In this document: positions 17,322 through 25,336 of the stretch, piece by piece
Numbering within the stretch: the stretch's first letter is position 1
Layout: the number at the start of each line of letters is the position of its first letter
Source of the DNA: Bacillota bacterium
GTDB lineage: Bacteria; Bacillota; Clostridia; Acetivibrionales; DSM-1351
DNA length: 64,000 nucleotides
Reading direction: 5' to 3'
Assembly: GCA_023415305.1 (NCBI GenBank)
Contig: JAEZKZ010000082.1
Span: 62,001-126,000 of the forward strand
Translations under genes and position numbers: made by a program
The notes under the pieces: model-generated
The model's input: only the letters and a program-made list of their open reading frames with translations
Told to the model about the DNA's origin: nothing
The model's database searches: none

Positions 17322-17455
17322 AAAGGTTAAAAGTCAAGTTATTGGTTCTCACGGTTTTATCGACAGTTGGAATTATAGCATCTACAGCATCTGCTGGGGC
17401 GTGCTGGTTCTTCTCTTTTTATCAGAAGGAGTGCCCCAAATCATTGCTCAAATAA
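17318..17455 (+). CDS. agrD: AgrD-like cyclic lactone autoinducer precursor
   Basis: A 45-residue peptide starting inside the agrB stop codon. It has a basic amphipathic N-terminal helix (MKRLKVKLLVLTVLSTVGII), a small-residue stretch (ASTASAGA), the ring region starting at C29 (CWFFS), and a charged C-terminal recognition tail (FYQKECPKSLLK) with the usual Pro at residue 40. By analogy with clostridial AgrD peptides, the secreted signal is probably a five-residue thiolactone between C29 and S33, possibly with one or two leading residues. An unusual feature is a second Cys (C39) just before the conserved Pro in the tail. Confidence 0.9.
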   Translation: MKRLKVKLLVLTVLSTVGIIASTASAGACWFFSFYQKECPKSLLK

Positions 17456-17460
17456 TCAGT

Positions 17461-17495
17461 CAAATAAAAAAAGGCTATATGCCTTTTTTTATTTG
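17461..17495. terminator. Bidirectional terminator shared by agrD and agrC
   Basis: A perfect 15-bp inverted repeat (17461-17475 and 17481-17495) around a 5-base TATAT loop, with runs of A and T in the arms, serves both strands. On the minus strand it overlaps the last codons and stop of agrC, so the kinase gene ends inside its own terminator. Confidence 0.85.
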
Positions 17496-18782
17496 CAATA
17501 TCTGCACAAACTTCATATTCTCTATATCAATATCTATTGAGTTAACAATGGAATTATAATTTTTCAGGATTTTTTCAACAATACTTAAGCCGTGTCCTCT
17601 ATCATTTCCCTTGGTGGAATACCCGTCAACTTTTATTTTATCAATATCAGGAATTGAACCGCAGCTATTTATCAATTCAATTTTCAAGTTGGACGCAGCA
17701 TTTACCAGGTATATCTCCACAGTTTTACTTTCACTCTCCAGCGCAGCCTCGATAGCATTGTCCAAATGTATCCCAAGCACTTCACATAGTTCGGATATTT
17801 TCACATTGGGGATTGAATCAATTTCACCGGTACATTTTACTATAAACTTTATGCCTTGTTTCTGAGCATAATCCTTTTTAGAAGAAATTAATCCAAAAAG
17901 GCCGGCGTTCTTTATGTCAAATAATGAAGTGTCGAGAAAAGAATCCCCGGTATTTACTATTTCATTTATATATGTAGTAGCTTGATCGTATTTTTTCATT
18001 TTAAGCATTGCAGAAATTACTGTCAAATGGTTGGCCTGATCATGTTTAAACCTCCTCAGGTCTTGTATTACCAGCCCTAGAGACTCATTGTAAAAGGCCT
18101 GTTGTTTTTGCTCTTCAATTCTTAATTCATATTTCTGAAATTTATATATGTACCATATGGAAATAATCAGGTATATGAAGGTTGCAATAAAGACAGATAA
18201 AAAAGAAATAAAGTTTATGTTTGATAAGTAATGTAAACCAGCTAATGAAACCATAACAAACAATGCTATTGCCAACAAAAAACCTACTGATTTCATATTT
18301 TTAATTCGTACTAAAAGTTTAAAAAATGATACCAGGTAAATAAGTAAAGCTGCAACCGCATATATCATTATATTAACAATGATAAACAAAAATATATCAT
18401 TTGAAGCAAGTTCCGGTGATATATTCTTATTAAAAATTAGAAAAAACAATGGTACTATAGCATTTCCAAATCCAACACAAATAATAACAATAAAGAAGGA
18501 GAGAAGGGATTTCAATATATTTGCCTTCAAAAAAATTCGAATACATAAGACACAAATTACAAGTAATAAAATAGACTTTAAAAACTGCAGGTCATTCGGA
18601 ACATTAAGCTTCTCCATCCAAATAGTAGAAATAGAACCGTTCAAAGCTCCAAATAATACTATAAAGGCTACTAATCTCAATCCAACTGTATTAACAGCAA
18701 AACTGGTTTTCAGGAACAAGTAAACCAACAGGGCCGTTACCATAGCAAATATTGTATTGACAACCATGAATTCTATAAACAC
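17475..18782 (-). CDS. agrC: AgrC-like membrane sensor histidine kinase (GHKL type)
   Basis: About 435 residues: six or seven N-terminal membrane helices (to about residue 215), then a cytoplasmic kinase. The phospho-acceptor His is in RRFKHDQANHL (about residue 247), the N box is HLDNAIEAAL, and the G box is DRGHGLSIVEKI. This HPK10/AgrC-type layout matches a receptor for a cyclic peptide such as the one encoded by agrD, which converges on it. I place the start at GTG 18782, preceded by TAGGAGA; a TTG at 18800 overlaps that site. No AgrA-type LytTR response regulator is adjacent; the only nearby regulator is the divergent DUF2087 protein. Confidence 0.9.
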   Translation of the reverse strand: MFIEFMVVNTIFAMVTALLVYLFLKTSFAVNTVGLRLVAFIVLFGALNGSISTIWMEKLNVPNDLQFLKSILLLVICVLCIRIFLKANILKSLLSFFIVIICVGFGNAIVPLFFLIFNKNISPELASNDIFLFIIVNIMIYAVAALLIYLVSFFKLLVRIKNMKSVGFLLAIALFVMVSLAGLHYLSNINFISFLSVFIATFIYLIISIWYIYKFQKYELRIEEQKQQAFYNESLGLVIQDLRRFKHDQANHLTVISAMLKMKKYDQATTYINEIVNTGDSFLDTSLFDIKNAGLFGLISSKKDYAQKQGIKFIVKCTGEIDSIPNVKISELCEVLGIHLDNAIEAALESESKTVEIYLVNAASNLKIELINSCGSIPDIDKIKVDGYSTKGNDRGHGLSIVEKILKNYNSIVNSIDIDIENMKFVQILQIKKGI

Positions 18783-18947
18783 AATAATATCTCCTACCAA
18801 TTTTAGATAATGTTTTAGAACTTAAACAAACTAATGAAAAAAATGGAAACACACAATAATGATATAACAATTTCTCTTAAATTACAATATTCGGCAAATA
18901 ATTATTAAATATGTTTGTTATTTGACATTTATTGAGATTAATATGTG

Positions 18948-18976
18948 TTGACAGTTTTTATAAACAATATTATAAT
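18948..18976 (+). promoter_or_regulatory. Sigma-A promoter for the DUF2087 regulator
   Basis: A perfect TTGACA (18948-18953) and perfect TATAAT (18971-18976) are separated by 17 bases. Transcription would start near 18983, well upstream of the ATG at 19010. This rules out the longer reading that would start at 18932. Confidence 0.9.
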
Positions 18977-18990
18977 TTGTTTATAAAAAC
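18954..18990. promoter_or_regulatory. Palindromic operator over the -10 box
   Basis: A perfect 13-bp inverted repeat, GTTTTTATAAACA (18954-18966) and TGTTTATAAAAAC (18978-18990), with 11 bases between, exactly brackets the TATAAT box. The arms start in the spacer and end around the transcription start, so a bound dimer would block polymerase. The obvious candidate ligand is the DUF2087/HTH protein encoded directly downstream (autoregulation), possibly also affecting divergent agrC, whose start is about 170 bases away. Confidence 0.75.
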
Positions 18991-19009
18991 TGAACTGCGA
19001 GGTGAGCAA

Positions 19010-19780
19010 ATGCTTAATAATCTTATTAATATGACTATCGATGAAATAAGAGATGGATATTCATTCAACAATGAGTGTAATTGCTTTGTTTGTAATATCT
19101 GCGGAAAGAAGTTTGAAGAGGGAGAGGTATTTCAGTCCGGTAACAGATTTTTTAGTGCGAGGAGAATGATCGGAATTCATATGGGGGAGGAGCACCCAGA
19201 TATGCTGGAGATACTTGCTTCATTTAATAAGAAGTATACAGGTATAACTGATAATCAAAAGGAAATTCTGCAAATGCTTTATTTAGGAATGACAGATAAT
19301 GAAATAGCGAAAAAAACAGGCGTAGCAGCTGCTACAATTCGACATCAAAAGTATGTTTTTAGAGAGAAAGCAAAACAGGCGAAGCTTTATCTTGCAATTT
19401 ATGAGTTGGCTAATAATGGAGTTAATATAGATAAAGCTATCACTGAAAGAAGTGAAGAAATAATTGATATTCATGAAGGTGCTAAAATGGTAGATGAGAG
19501 ATATATGGTGACCAAAACTGAAGAGGATAAAATACTTGAAGCAATGTTTTCTTCCTTATCACCACTTAAACTAAAAGTGTTTTCCAGTAAGGAAAAAAAG
19601 AAAATAGTTATACTTAAGAAGATTTCCGAGCAGTTTGAGAAAAACAGGCACTATTCGGAAAAAGAGGTTAATGAAATATTAAAACAAATCCACGAGGACT
19701 TCGCAACTATAAGGCGTTACCTCATAGAGTATGGGTTTATGGATAGAACTAACGATTGTAAAAAGTATTGGTTGAAGTAG
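19010..19780 (+). CDS. DUF2087 transcriptional regulator with zinc-finger-like and LuxR-type HTH domains
   Basis: A 256-residue protein with three parts. A Cys2-His2-like metal site is formed by C28-x2-C31 and H57-x4-H62. A helix-turn-helix at about 80-122 has LuxR flavour (DNEIAKKTGVAAATIRHQKYVFREKA). The C-terminal DUF2087 domain (about 185-256) has LKLKVFSSKEKKKIVILKKI and ATIRRYLIEYGFMDR. DUF2087 proteins are transcription regulators of uncertain ligand. GAGGTGAGC supports ATG at 19010. It is preceded by a perfect promoter with an overlapping palindrome and lies divergently from agrC. After its TAG stop the same frame stays open for 57 codons (to 19954). Confidence 0.8.
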   Translation: MLNNLINMTIDEIRDGYSFNNECNCFVCNICGKKFEEGEVFQSGNRFFSARRMIGIHMGEEHPDMLEILASFNKKYTGITDNQKEILQMLYLGMTDNEIAKKTGVAAATIRHQKYVFREKAKQAKLYLAIYELANNGVNIDKAITERSEEIIDIHEGAKMVDERYMVTKTEEDKILEAMFSSLSPLKLKVFSSKEKKKIVILKKISEQFEKNRHYSEKEVNEILKQIHEDFATIRRYLIEYGFMDRTNDCKKYWLK

Positions 19781-20295
19781 GCCTCCAATTTTAATGAGAA
19801 TTTTCTCCCTGAGTATATTGAATTATCAAAGACAACAGTATATAATAGATATGTTAAACAGAATATTTCGTTAGGTGAGGTTCCTATACAGATATATGCT
19901 GCTGCCCGGAAACATCGAGAGATGCCAATGGGTCAACAGGTACTACCGAAATAAGGTTTTACTTAATGTAGCTGGATTATATTATTCCTAAGCTGTATAG
20001 TGCTAAAACTCAACGAGTGAAGGTTTTTTTTATGCGCATAAACCGTCACTCATAGTGTCGGTTTTTATTGTCTGGAAGGTATATGATTTATTTTCCTGGC
20101 GTTAATTTATTTCAATTGTAAATTTGTAAAGGAAGGTGAAAGGTATGGAGTGTGACCCTGATAGTAGGCACTTAGAATTGAATAAGACATTTAAAGGGTT
20201 TATTTTCCATGCCGTAATTATATCTTAAATTAATGGTTTATGGTCTGAGAAGATTTAGCCCTTGTATCAAAATTTATTTTAAGAGGGTGAGAGAA
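19781..20295. other. Gene-free stretch: in-frame open remnant, terminator-like hairpin, AT-rich DNA
   Basis: Bases 19781-19954 continue the upstream regulator frame for 57 codons after its TAG, reading NFNENFLPEYIELSKTTVY and later VPIQIYAAARKHREMPMGQ before TAA at 19952-19954. It has no start or ribosome site, so it looks like the end of an unrelated or broken gene. A hairpin at 20040-20066 (AAACCG/CGGTTT and CACT/AGTG) followed by TTTTTAT may be the terminator. A 27-codon reading from ATG at about 20144, after GGAAGGTGAAAGGT, is too short to call. The corA ribosome site is at the right end. Confidence 0.5.
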
Positions 20296-21231
20296 ATGCT
20301 GGATATTTTTAAGACTATAAACAACGAAATTGTACGTGTAAATTCCTTCGAGGAAGGTTCCTGGATCAATCTTGTCAATCCTACAGAAGAAGAAATAAAT
20401 AGTGTTAACAGTGCTCTGAACGTTGAAATGGATTTCCTGAAAGCTGCACTGGACGAAGAAGAAAGAGCGCGTATTGAAAGTGATAGTGGACAAACACTTA
20501 TAATTGTTGACATACCCATAGTTGATAAAGAGGGTAAGATGAATGTTTACACAACTATTCCTCTTGCTATCATACTTATAAAGCATATCATTATTACTGT
20601 TTGCCTGAAGGAAGACACAATACTAAGCGATTTTTTGAATAACAAGGTTAAGTCCTTCCTGACCCAGTATAAAACCAGGTTTGTGCTTCAAATTTTGTAC
20701 AAGAATGCCACTAGGTATCTTCAATACCTGAAACATATAGATAAAACCAGCAGCAGGATTGAGCAGGAAGTATACAAATCCATGAAAAACAAGGAAGTTA
20801 TTCAAATGCTTAAGCTGGAGAAGAGTCTTGTCTATTTTTCAACTGCCTTGAAGTCCAATGAAGTTGTTCTGGAAAAATTGATGAAATATGAACATATTAA
20901 AAACTATCCTGAAGATACAGAACTTCTTGAGGACGTTATTATAGAAAACAAACAGGCTATCGAGATGGCCAATATATACAGTAGTATTTTGTCGGGAACT
21001 ATGGATGCATTTACTTCGGTTATATCAAACAATCTGAACATTGTTATGAAATTTTTAACCTCAGTTACAATAGTTATGGCCATTCCGACCATGGTTTCAA
21101 GCTTTTTTGGTATGAATCTTGTGAATCTGCCGTTTGAGAACAACCCTATTGGGTTTTGGATTATTCTGGCTATTTCGTTGGTGACCTGTTTAGCTGTTGG
21201 ATATACTCTATACAAAAAGAAATTGTTTTAA
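20296..21231 (+). CDS. corA: CorA family magnesium/divalent cation channel
   Basis: A 311-residue CorA-type channel. The N-terminal two thirds form the cytosolic alpha/beta and helical funnel. Two C-terminal membrane helices (about 247-270 and 285-305) are joined by the signature GMN in SSFFGMNLVNLP, the ion-entry loop, and the tail ends YTLYKKKLF, the basic sphincter. It imports Mg2+ (or Co2+/Ni2+) along the membrane potential. ATG at 20296 is chosen for the AGAGGGTGAGAG before it. It is monocistronic, ending at the hairpin at 21246. Confidence 0.92.
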   Translation: MLDIFKTINNEIVRVNSFEEGSWINLVNPTEEEINSVNSALNVEMDFLKAALDEEERARIESDSGQTLIIVDIPIVDKEGKMNVYTTIPLAIILIKHIIITVCLKEDTILSDFLNNKVKSFLTQYKTRFVLQILYKNATRYLQYLKHIDKTSSRIEQEVYKSMKNKEVIQMLKLEKSLVYFSTALKSNEVVLEKLMKYEHIKNYPEDTELLEDVIIENKQAIEMANIYSSILSGTMDAFTSVISNNLNIVMKFLTSVTIVMAIPTMVSSFFGMNLVNLPFENNPIGFWIILAISLVTCLAVGYTLYKKKLF

Positions 21232-21245
21232 ACTATGCAAAAATT

Positions 21246-21272
21246 AAGTGCCCTCTCGAAAGGGCACTTTTA
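21246..21272 (+). terminator. Intrinsic terminator of corA
   Basis: AAGTGCCCT (21246-21254) pairs with AGGGCACTT (21261-21269), followed by TTAT. Its T end overlaps the stop codon of the convergent repeat-protein gene (21270-21272), and the stem may also serve the opposite strand. Confidence 0.8.
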
Positions 21273-21500
21273 TCTTTCTATTAAATTGCCAGAGCCGTCA
21301 TAAAAGCTTTCGTCAGTATGTCTCAAAATACCTTGGCTATCATAGAATTCCTCATCAGCCTGCCTTAAAATACCCATAAAGTCAAAATAATCATCACCGG
21401 GGTCGCGTAAAATACCTTCACTATCAAAGTAGCTTTCGCCGGGATTTCGCAAAATACCTTGACCATCGTAGTATTTATCTTTAAGGGAATACAAAATCAT
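21270..21500 (-). CDS. Small protein of 14-residue YYDxxGILRxxxES repeats, unknown function
   Basis: About 76 residues built almost entirely of 14-residue repeats: YYDGQGILRNPGES, YFDSEGILRDPGDD, YFDFMGILRQADEE, FYDSQGILRHTDES, then a partial FYDGSGNLIER. Each unit has an aromatic pair, Asp, Gly and the core GILR, and probably forms one beta-hairpin of a solenoid. The gene is therefore an imperfect 42-bp tandem repeat. I start at the ATG at 21500; a longer start at 21572 lies upstream of a TATAAT-like box. I do not know its function. It converges on corA and ends at the shared hairpin. Confidence 0.6.
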   Translation of the reverse strand: MILYSLKDKYYDGQGILRNPGESYFDSEGILRDPGDDYFDFMGILRQADEEFYDSQGILRHTDESFYDGSGNLIER

Positions 21501-21670
21501 CACTCTTTCTGGAGTATTTATTTTTATCATTATAACATACTTTAACAAAGTCAGAAAAGGGTATTTTTCCAATTTTGTACTTAAGATTCGAAATAAGACT
21601 TCAACTGTTCAATTTAATATCGATATCAAATTTCTTGGCGGGCACTAAACAACTTTGCGAAGCAAATTTC

Positions 21671-21698
21671 TTGATTACAGCAGCGGTTGTGCTATAAT
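21671..21698 (+). promoter_or_regulatory. Promoter for the glpA-like operon leader
   Basis: TTGATT (21671-21676) and TATAAT (21693-21698) are separated by 16 bases, with an extended TGTGC before the -10. The same GCTATAAT context recurs in the promoter at 36246-36275. It would produce an untranslated leader of about 420 bases before the first gene at 22125. Confidence 0.7.
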
Positions 21699-22124
21699 CA
21701 AATAAAGTTTTAATACTTTTTATTTATTTAGAAATTAATTTGTAAGTATAGAAGCATTTGGCGGTTAACTTGAAAGACTTAAACTAAAGCTCGTCTTTCA
21801 AACTAACCTATGAATTTATGGCTGCGCGACATATTCAAAGAATTTGCTAAGCAAATTCTTTGGATCTTTAGTACTTGATTAAAAGTACTTGATTAAAAGT
21901 ACTTGATTAAAGCAATGAGTTTGAGCGAATACCCAAGTCTTTGCCATACTAAGTATTGCAAAGACTTGGAAAACGCGCATGGCCAATCAACCTCCTCTAT
22001 TCGCCTTTTAGCGGATATGGGAGTTGACAAATTTCACTACATTTTGTGCCGCTAAGCGGCTCAAAGCCACGAAAGTGTCAAACCACTAAAGTGTCAAACC
22101 ACTAAAGTGGCTTGGGAGGTTAAT
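21693..22124 (+). promoter_or_regulatory. Long hairpin-rich leader with tandem repeats upstream of the glpA-like gene
   Basis: About 420 bases without a gene, with four or more strong inverted repeats. 21764-21807 has TTGAAAGAC/GTCTTTCAA arms. 21836-21862 has 12-bp arms around TAA. 21933-21969 has 12-bp CCAAGTCTTTGC/GCAAAGACTTGG outer arms plus inner ATAC-TAA-GTAT. 22048-22060 is GCCGC-TAA-GCGGC. AGCCAC (22065-22070) pairs with GTGGCT (22107-22112). Between them lie three copies of AGTACTTGATTAAA (21870-21911) and two copies of GTGTCAAACCACTAAA (22075-22106). No U-tailed terminator is seen and it matches no riboswitch class I know. Confidence 0.55.
21870..21911 (+). repeat. Three perfect 14-bp tandem repeats
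   Basis: AGTACTTGATTAAA occurs three times without interruption (21870-21883, 21884-21897, 21898-21911) within the leader of the glpA-like operon, between two large hairpins. Copy number may vary between strains. Confidence 0.9.
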
Positions 22125-23591
22125 ATGACAGCGAATATCGATAACACATATGATATAGTTATAATTGGAGCCGGAGCTGTAGGTTGTGCTGTTGCCAGGG
22201 AACTATCCAGGTATGATCTAAAGATAGCAGTACTTGAGAAGGAAAGCGATGTTGCTGCCGGAACCAGCGGCCGGAACAGCGCAGTTGTCCACGCCGGCTT
22301 CAACAACAAACCAGGCAGTCTCATGGCAAAGCTTTGCGTGGAAGGCAACGAAGGCTTCGAGAATGTCTGCTCGGAACTGGAAGTACCCTACAAGAAAACC
22401 GGAAAGCTGATCGTTGCCTTCGATGAGAGCGACTTCGCCGGCATTGACAGGCTTATAGAGAACGGCCGCAGGAACGGCGTAAAAGGGCTCGAATTCGTCG
22501 GCGCTGATGTGGTTAAAAAACTGGAGCCGCACGTTGGTGGTATCGGCGCCATGCTGTCTCCAAATACAGCAATAACGAGCCCTTTTATTTACACTGTAGC
22601 TCTTGCTGAAAATGCTGCACAAAATGGGGTAAAGTTTTTCTTTGAAACAGAGGTTAACGGTATATCAAAGAGGGACGATCTTTTCAGGCTTAGTGCCGGC
22701 AAAAAGCATTTTTTTAGCAGATATATAGTAAATAGTGCTGGGCTGTATTCAGACAGAATAGCATCGCTGGCAGGCGAGAAGGGATACAAGGTCTATCCCT
22801 GCCGCGGAGAGTACTTTATATTGGATAAAAGAACCAGCCAGTATCTCAGTATGCCTGTTTACCCTGTTCCCAGACCCGGTATAGGAGGACTTGGCGTACA
22901 CCTGACACCTACTGTTGAAGGTAATGTACTCATAGGCCCTAGTGCAGAATATATTAAATCAAAGAGCGACTACAGTGCTACCAAAAATGTAATGGACCAA
23001 TTATTTAGAGAGGCTAAGGAACTGCTTCCTCCTCTTGAAATGAAACATATAATAAGAAGCTATACCGGCATTAGATCAAAGCTTGTTGGACCGAAAACCG
23101 GGGGCTTCGGGGATTTTATTATAGAAGAATCCAGAGTTGTACCCGGACTGGTCAACCTTATTGGAATTGAATCCCCGGGGCTGACTTCCTCAGTACCTAT
23201 TGCAAGAATGGTCAGGGATATAATTGCGAATAAAGAAGAGCTTATTGAGAAAAAAGACTTTATTTCAAAAAGGAAGGGAATAGTTTCATTCAGAGACCTT
23301 ACTCTGGAGCAGAAAGAGCAGCTCATAAAAGAGTGTCCTGATTACGGTGAGATAATTTGCAGATGCGAGGGCATAACAAAGAAGGAAATTCTGGACGCTA
23401 TAAACAATCCCCTCGGAGTTACTACCCTGGCAGGTATAAAGTACCGTGCAAGACCCATGATGGGGAGATGCCAGGGAGGCTACTGCCTTACCAGAATTGT
23501 TGATATTCTTAAGGAACAAAAGGGAATTGAGCCCGAGGAGGTAACTATGAGAGGATATGACTCAAAGCTGTTTACCGGTCGGGTTAAGTAA
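22125..23591 (+). CDS. GlpA-like FAD-dependent glycerol-3-phosphate dehydrogenase family oxidoreductase
   Basis: A 488-residue flavoprotein. The N-terminal DAO-type domain starts YDIVIIGAGAVGCAVAREL (FAD-binding GxGxxG), and GTSGRNSAVVHAG follows near residue 50. At the C-terminal end (about 400-480) is a BFD-like [2Fe-2S] domain with cysteines in ICRCEGITKKEI and GRCQGGYC. This is the GlpA layout seen in anaerobic glycerol-3-phosphate dehydrogenases and related 2-hydroxyacid oxidases. GGGAGG supports ATG at 22125. It heads a three-gene unit (GlpA-like, GlpB-like, DUF1667) common in Firmicutes. Glycerol-3-phosphate as substrate is likely but not proven, since glpK and glpF are not nearby. Confidence 0.8.
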   Translation: MTANIDNTYDIVIIGAGAVGCAVARELSRYDLKIAVLEKESDVAAGTSGRNSAVVHAGFNNKPGSLMAKLCVEGNEGFENVCSELEVPYKKTGKLIVAFDESDFAGIDRLIENGRRNGVKGLEFVGADVVKKLEPHVGGIGAMLSPNTAITSPFIYTVALAENAAQNGVKFFFETEVNGISKRDDLFRLSAGKKHFFSRYIVNSAGLYSDRIASLAGEKGYKVYPCRGEYFILDKRTSQYLSMPVYPVPRPGIGGLGVHLTPTVEGNVLIGPSAEYIKSKSDYSATKNVMDQLFREAKELLPPLEMKHIIRSYTGIRSKLVGPKTGGFGDFIIEESRVVPGLVNLIGIESPGLTSSVPIARMVRDIIANKEELIEKKDFISKRKGIVSFRDLTLEQKEQLIKECPDYGEIICRCEGITKKEILDAINNPLGVTTLAGIKYRARPMMGRCQGGYCLTRIVDILKEQKGIEPEEVTMRGYDSKLFTGRVK

Positions 23592-23688
23592 CGAGAAGAT
23601 GAGCTGGAAACTAAAAGTTATAGAGATTGAAGGTAAACCGTTTATAACAATTGAGTAATTTTTGTGTTTGACAGAAAGGTCGATAGAT

Positions 23689-24975
23689 ATGTTAATCAAT
23701 AAGGATTTGATAATAATCGGGGCCGGCCCGGCTGGACTGGCTGCCGCAATAGAGGCAAAAAAAAGAGGAGTAGCGGATATACTGATTTTGGAAAGAGAGC
23801 CTGTTGCGGGCGGTATACTAAATCAGTGCATTCATGATGGCTTTGGTCTGATAAAGTTCAATGAAGCTTTAACCGGACCGGAATATGCAAAGAGGTACAT
23901 AGACAAGGTGCTGGAAATGGGCATTGAGTTAATGACCAACGTCATGGTACAGGATATTAACAATGAAAAGACGGTAACAACAATAAGTCCTGATGGAATT
24001 AAAGTATATCAGGCAAAAGCTGTTATACTTGCAATGGGCTGCAGAGAGAGAGCCAGAGGTGCTATTTGCATACCGGGAAGCCGCCCAGCAGGAGTATTTA
24101 CGGCTGGTGTAGCTCAAAACCTTGTAAACATCAGAAATGTAATGATAGGTAGTAACATTGTTATTTTAGGATCGGGAGATATAGGACTTATTATGGCCAG
24201 AAGACTTACTCTGGAGGGAGCAAATGTATTGGCGGTAGTAGAAAAGCTTCCATATTCAAGCGGGCTTCAAAGAAATATAACCCAGTGTCTTGATGACTTT
24301 GGTATTCCTCTTTTGCTGAGCCATACAGTTACTAATATAGAAGGTAAGGAAAGAGTTACTGCAGTTACCATATCAAAGGTGGATGAAAAAGGTAATGTTA
24401 TTCGAAGAACTTCAAGAAAATATCAGTGTGATACCTTAATATTGTCGGTAGGACTTATTCCCGAAAATGAATTATCCTTAAATGCGGGAGTTGAGATAGA
24501 TAGTGTAACGGCAGGGGCCCGTGTAGATGAAAGTCTTCAGACAAGTATTCCCGGAATTTTTGCCTGCGGAAATGTTTTGCAGGTTCATGACCTGGTGGAT
24601 TATGTATCGTCAGAAGGTGAGCTTGCCGCGGCATCAGCTGTCAAATATATAAATGCTTGTAATTCAAATAATATTGATGACAGGAAGGTAAGCGAAGGTT
24701 CTGCTGTCTATGAACCGAAAGCAATAGCGGTTAAGGCAGGCAAGGGAATAAGATACGTATTGCCACAGGTTATCAGGCCCAATAGTACAATTACCTTTTC
24801 AATGAGAGTTGTAAGACCTGATAGGGAAAGGACAATTATTTTTAGAGCCGGAGATAAAGTAATAAAGAAGAGAAAATATGTGGCATTAAACCCTGCTGAA
24901 ATGATACGCTTAGACCTGGATTCAAGTGAACTCAGAGATATCGGTGAACTGGAGGTCTGCATAGATGGAAACTAA
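23689..24975 (+). CDS. NAD(P)/FAD-dependent oxidoreductase, partner of the GlpA-like protein
   Basis: A 428-residue pyridine-nucleotide disulfide oxidoreductase-like flavoprotein. The N-terminal FAD site is DLIIIGAGPAGLAAAIEAKKRG, the second nucleotide site is NIVILGSGDIGLIMARRLTLEG, and the FAD end motif is TSIPGIFACGNVLQVHDLVD. CxxC redox cysteines are absent at the usual place, but NQCIHDGFG near residue 48 is characteristic of this family. It probably passes electrons between the GlpA-like subunit and a pyridine nucleotide. AAAGGT precedes ATG at 23689. The C-terminal end overlaps the DUF1667 gene by 11 bases. Confidence 0.8.
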   Translation: MLINKDLIIIGAGPAGLAAAIEAKKRGVADILILEREPVAGGILNQCIHDGFGLIKFNEALTGPEYAKRYIDKVLEMGIELMTNVMVQDINNEKTVTTISPDGIKVYQAKAVILAMGCRERARGAICIPGSRPAGVFTAGVAQNLVNIRNVMIGSNIVILGSGDIGLIMARRLTLEGANVLAVVEKLPYSSGLQRNITQCLDDFGIPLLLSHTVTNIEGKERVTAVTISKVDEKGNVIRRTSRKYQCDTLILSVGLIPENELSLNAGVEIDSVTAGARVDESLQTSIPGIFACGNVLQVHDLVDYVSSEGELAAASAVKYINACNSNNIDDRKVSEGSAVYEPKAIAVKAGKGIRYVLPQVIRPNSTITFSMRVVRPDRERTIIFRAGDKVIKKRKYVALNPAEMIRLDLDSSELRDIGELEVCIDGN

Positions 24976-25336
24976 AAGAGATATAATATGTATTGTTTGC
25001 CCGAACGGCTGTAGAATGAATGTGTTTATAGATGAACAAAACAAGGTTACACACGTAGACTATGCCTTGTGCAGAAACGGAAGAGCCTACGCAGAGAACG
25101 AAATACAATGTCCCCAAAGAAGCCTTACCTCAACAATAAGAGTTAAAGGAGGTTCACTTCCTTTGGTCAGTGTCAGAAGTAATAAGCCAATTCCAAAGGA
25201 AAAATTGCAGGAGGCTGTCAAGCTACTTAGAACAATAGAACTCACGGCACCTGTTGACTTTCATCAGGTTATTGTCAGCAACATACTGGATACTGGGGCC
25301 GAAATAATTACTACCAAGCAGGTATTAAAGAAATGA
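24965..25336 (+). CDS. DUF1667 domain protein, probable Fe-S or redox subunit of the Glp-like complex
   Basis: A 123-residue DUF1667 protein. The N-terminal half has ICIVCPNGCRM, then single cysteines in YALCRNG and EIQCPQRS, a four- to five-cysteine pattern compatible with an iron-sulfur cluster or zinc. The second half is VKGGSLPLVSVRSNKPIPKE. This domain is nearly always encoded after the two flavoproteins found upstream here, so it is probably the third subunit. Its start lies inside the upstream gene and its end overlaps the following small gene by 4 bases. Confidence 0.85.
   Translation: METKRDIICIVCPNGCRMNVFIDEQNKVTHVDYALCRNGRAYAENEIQCPQRSLTSTIRVKGGSLPLVSVRSNKPIPKEKLQEAVKLLRTIELTAPVDFHQVIVSNILDTGAEIITTKQVLKK

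Noticed and set aside
18932..19009. Longer start (TTG-type) for the DUF2087 regulator
   Set aside because: It would lie upstream of the -35/-10 promoter (18948-18976); the transcript starts near 18983, so only ATG 19010 fits.
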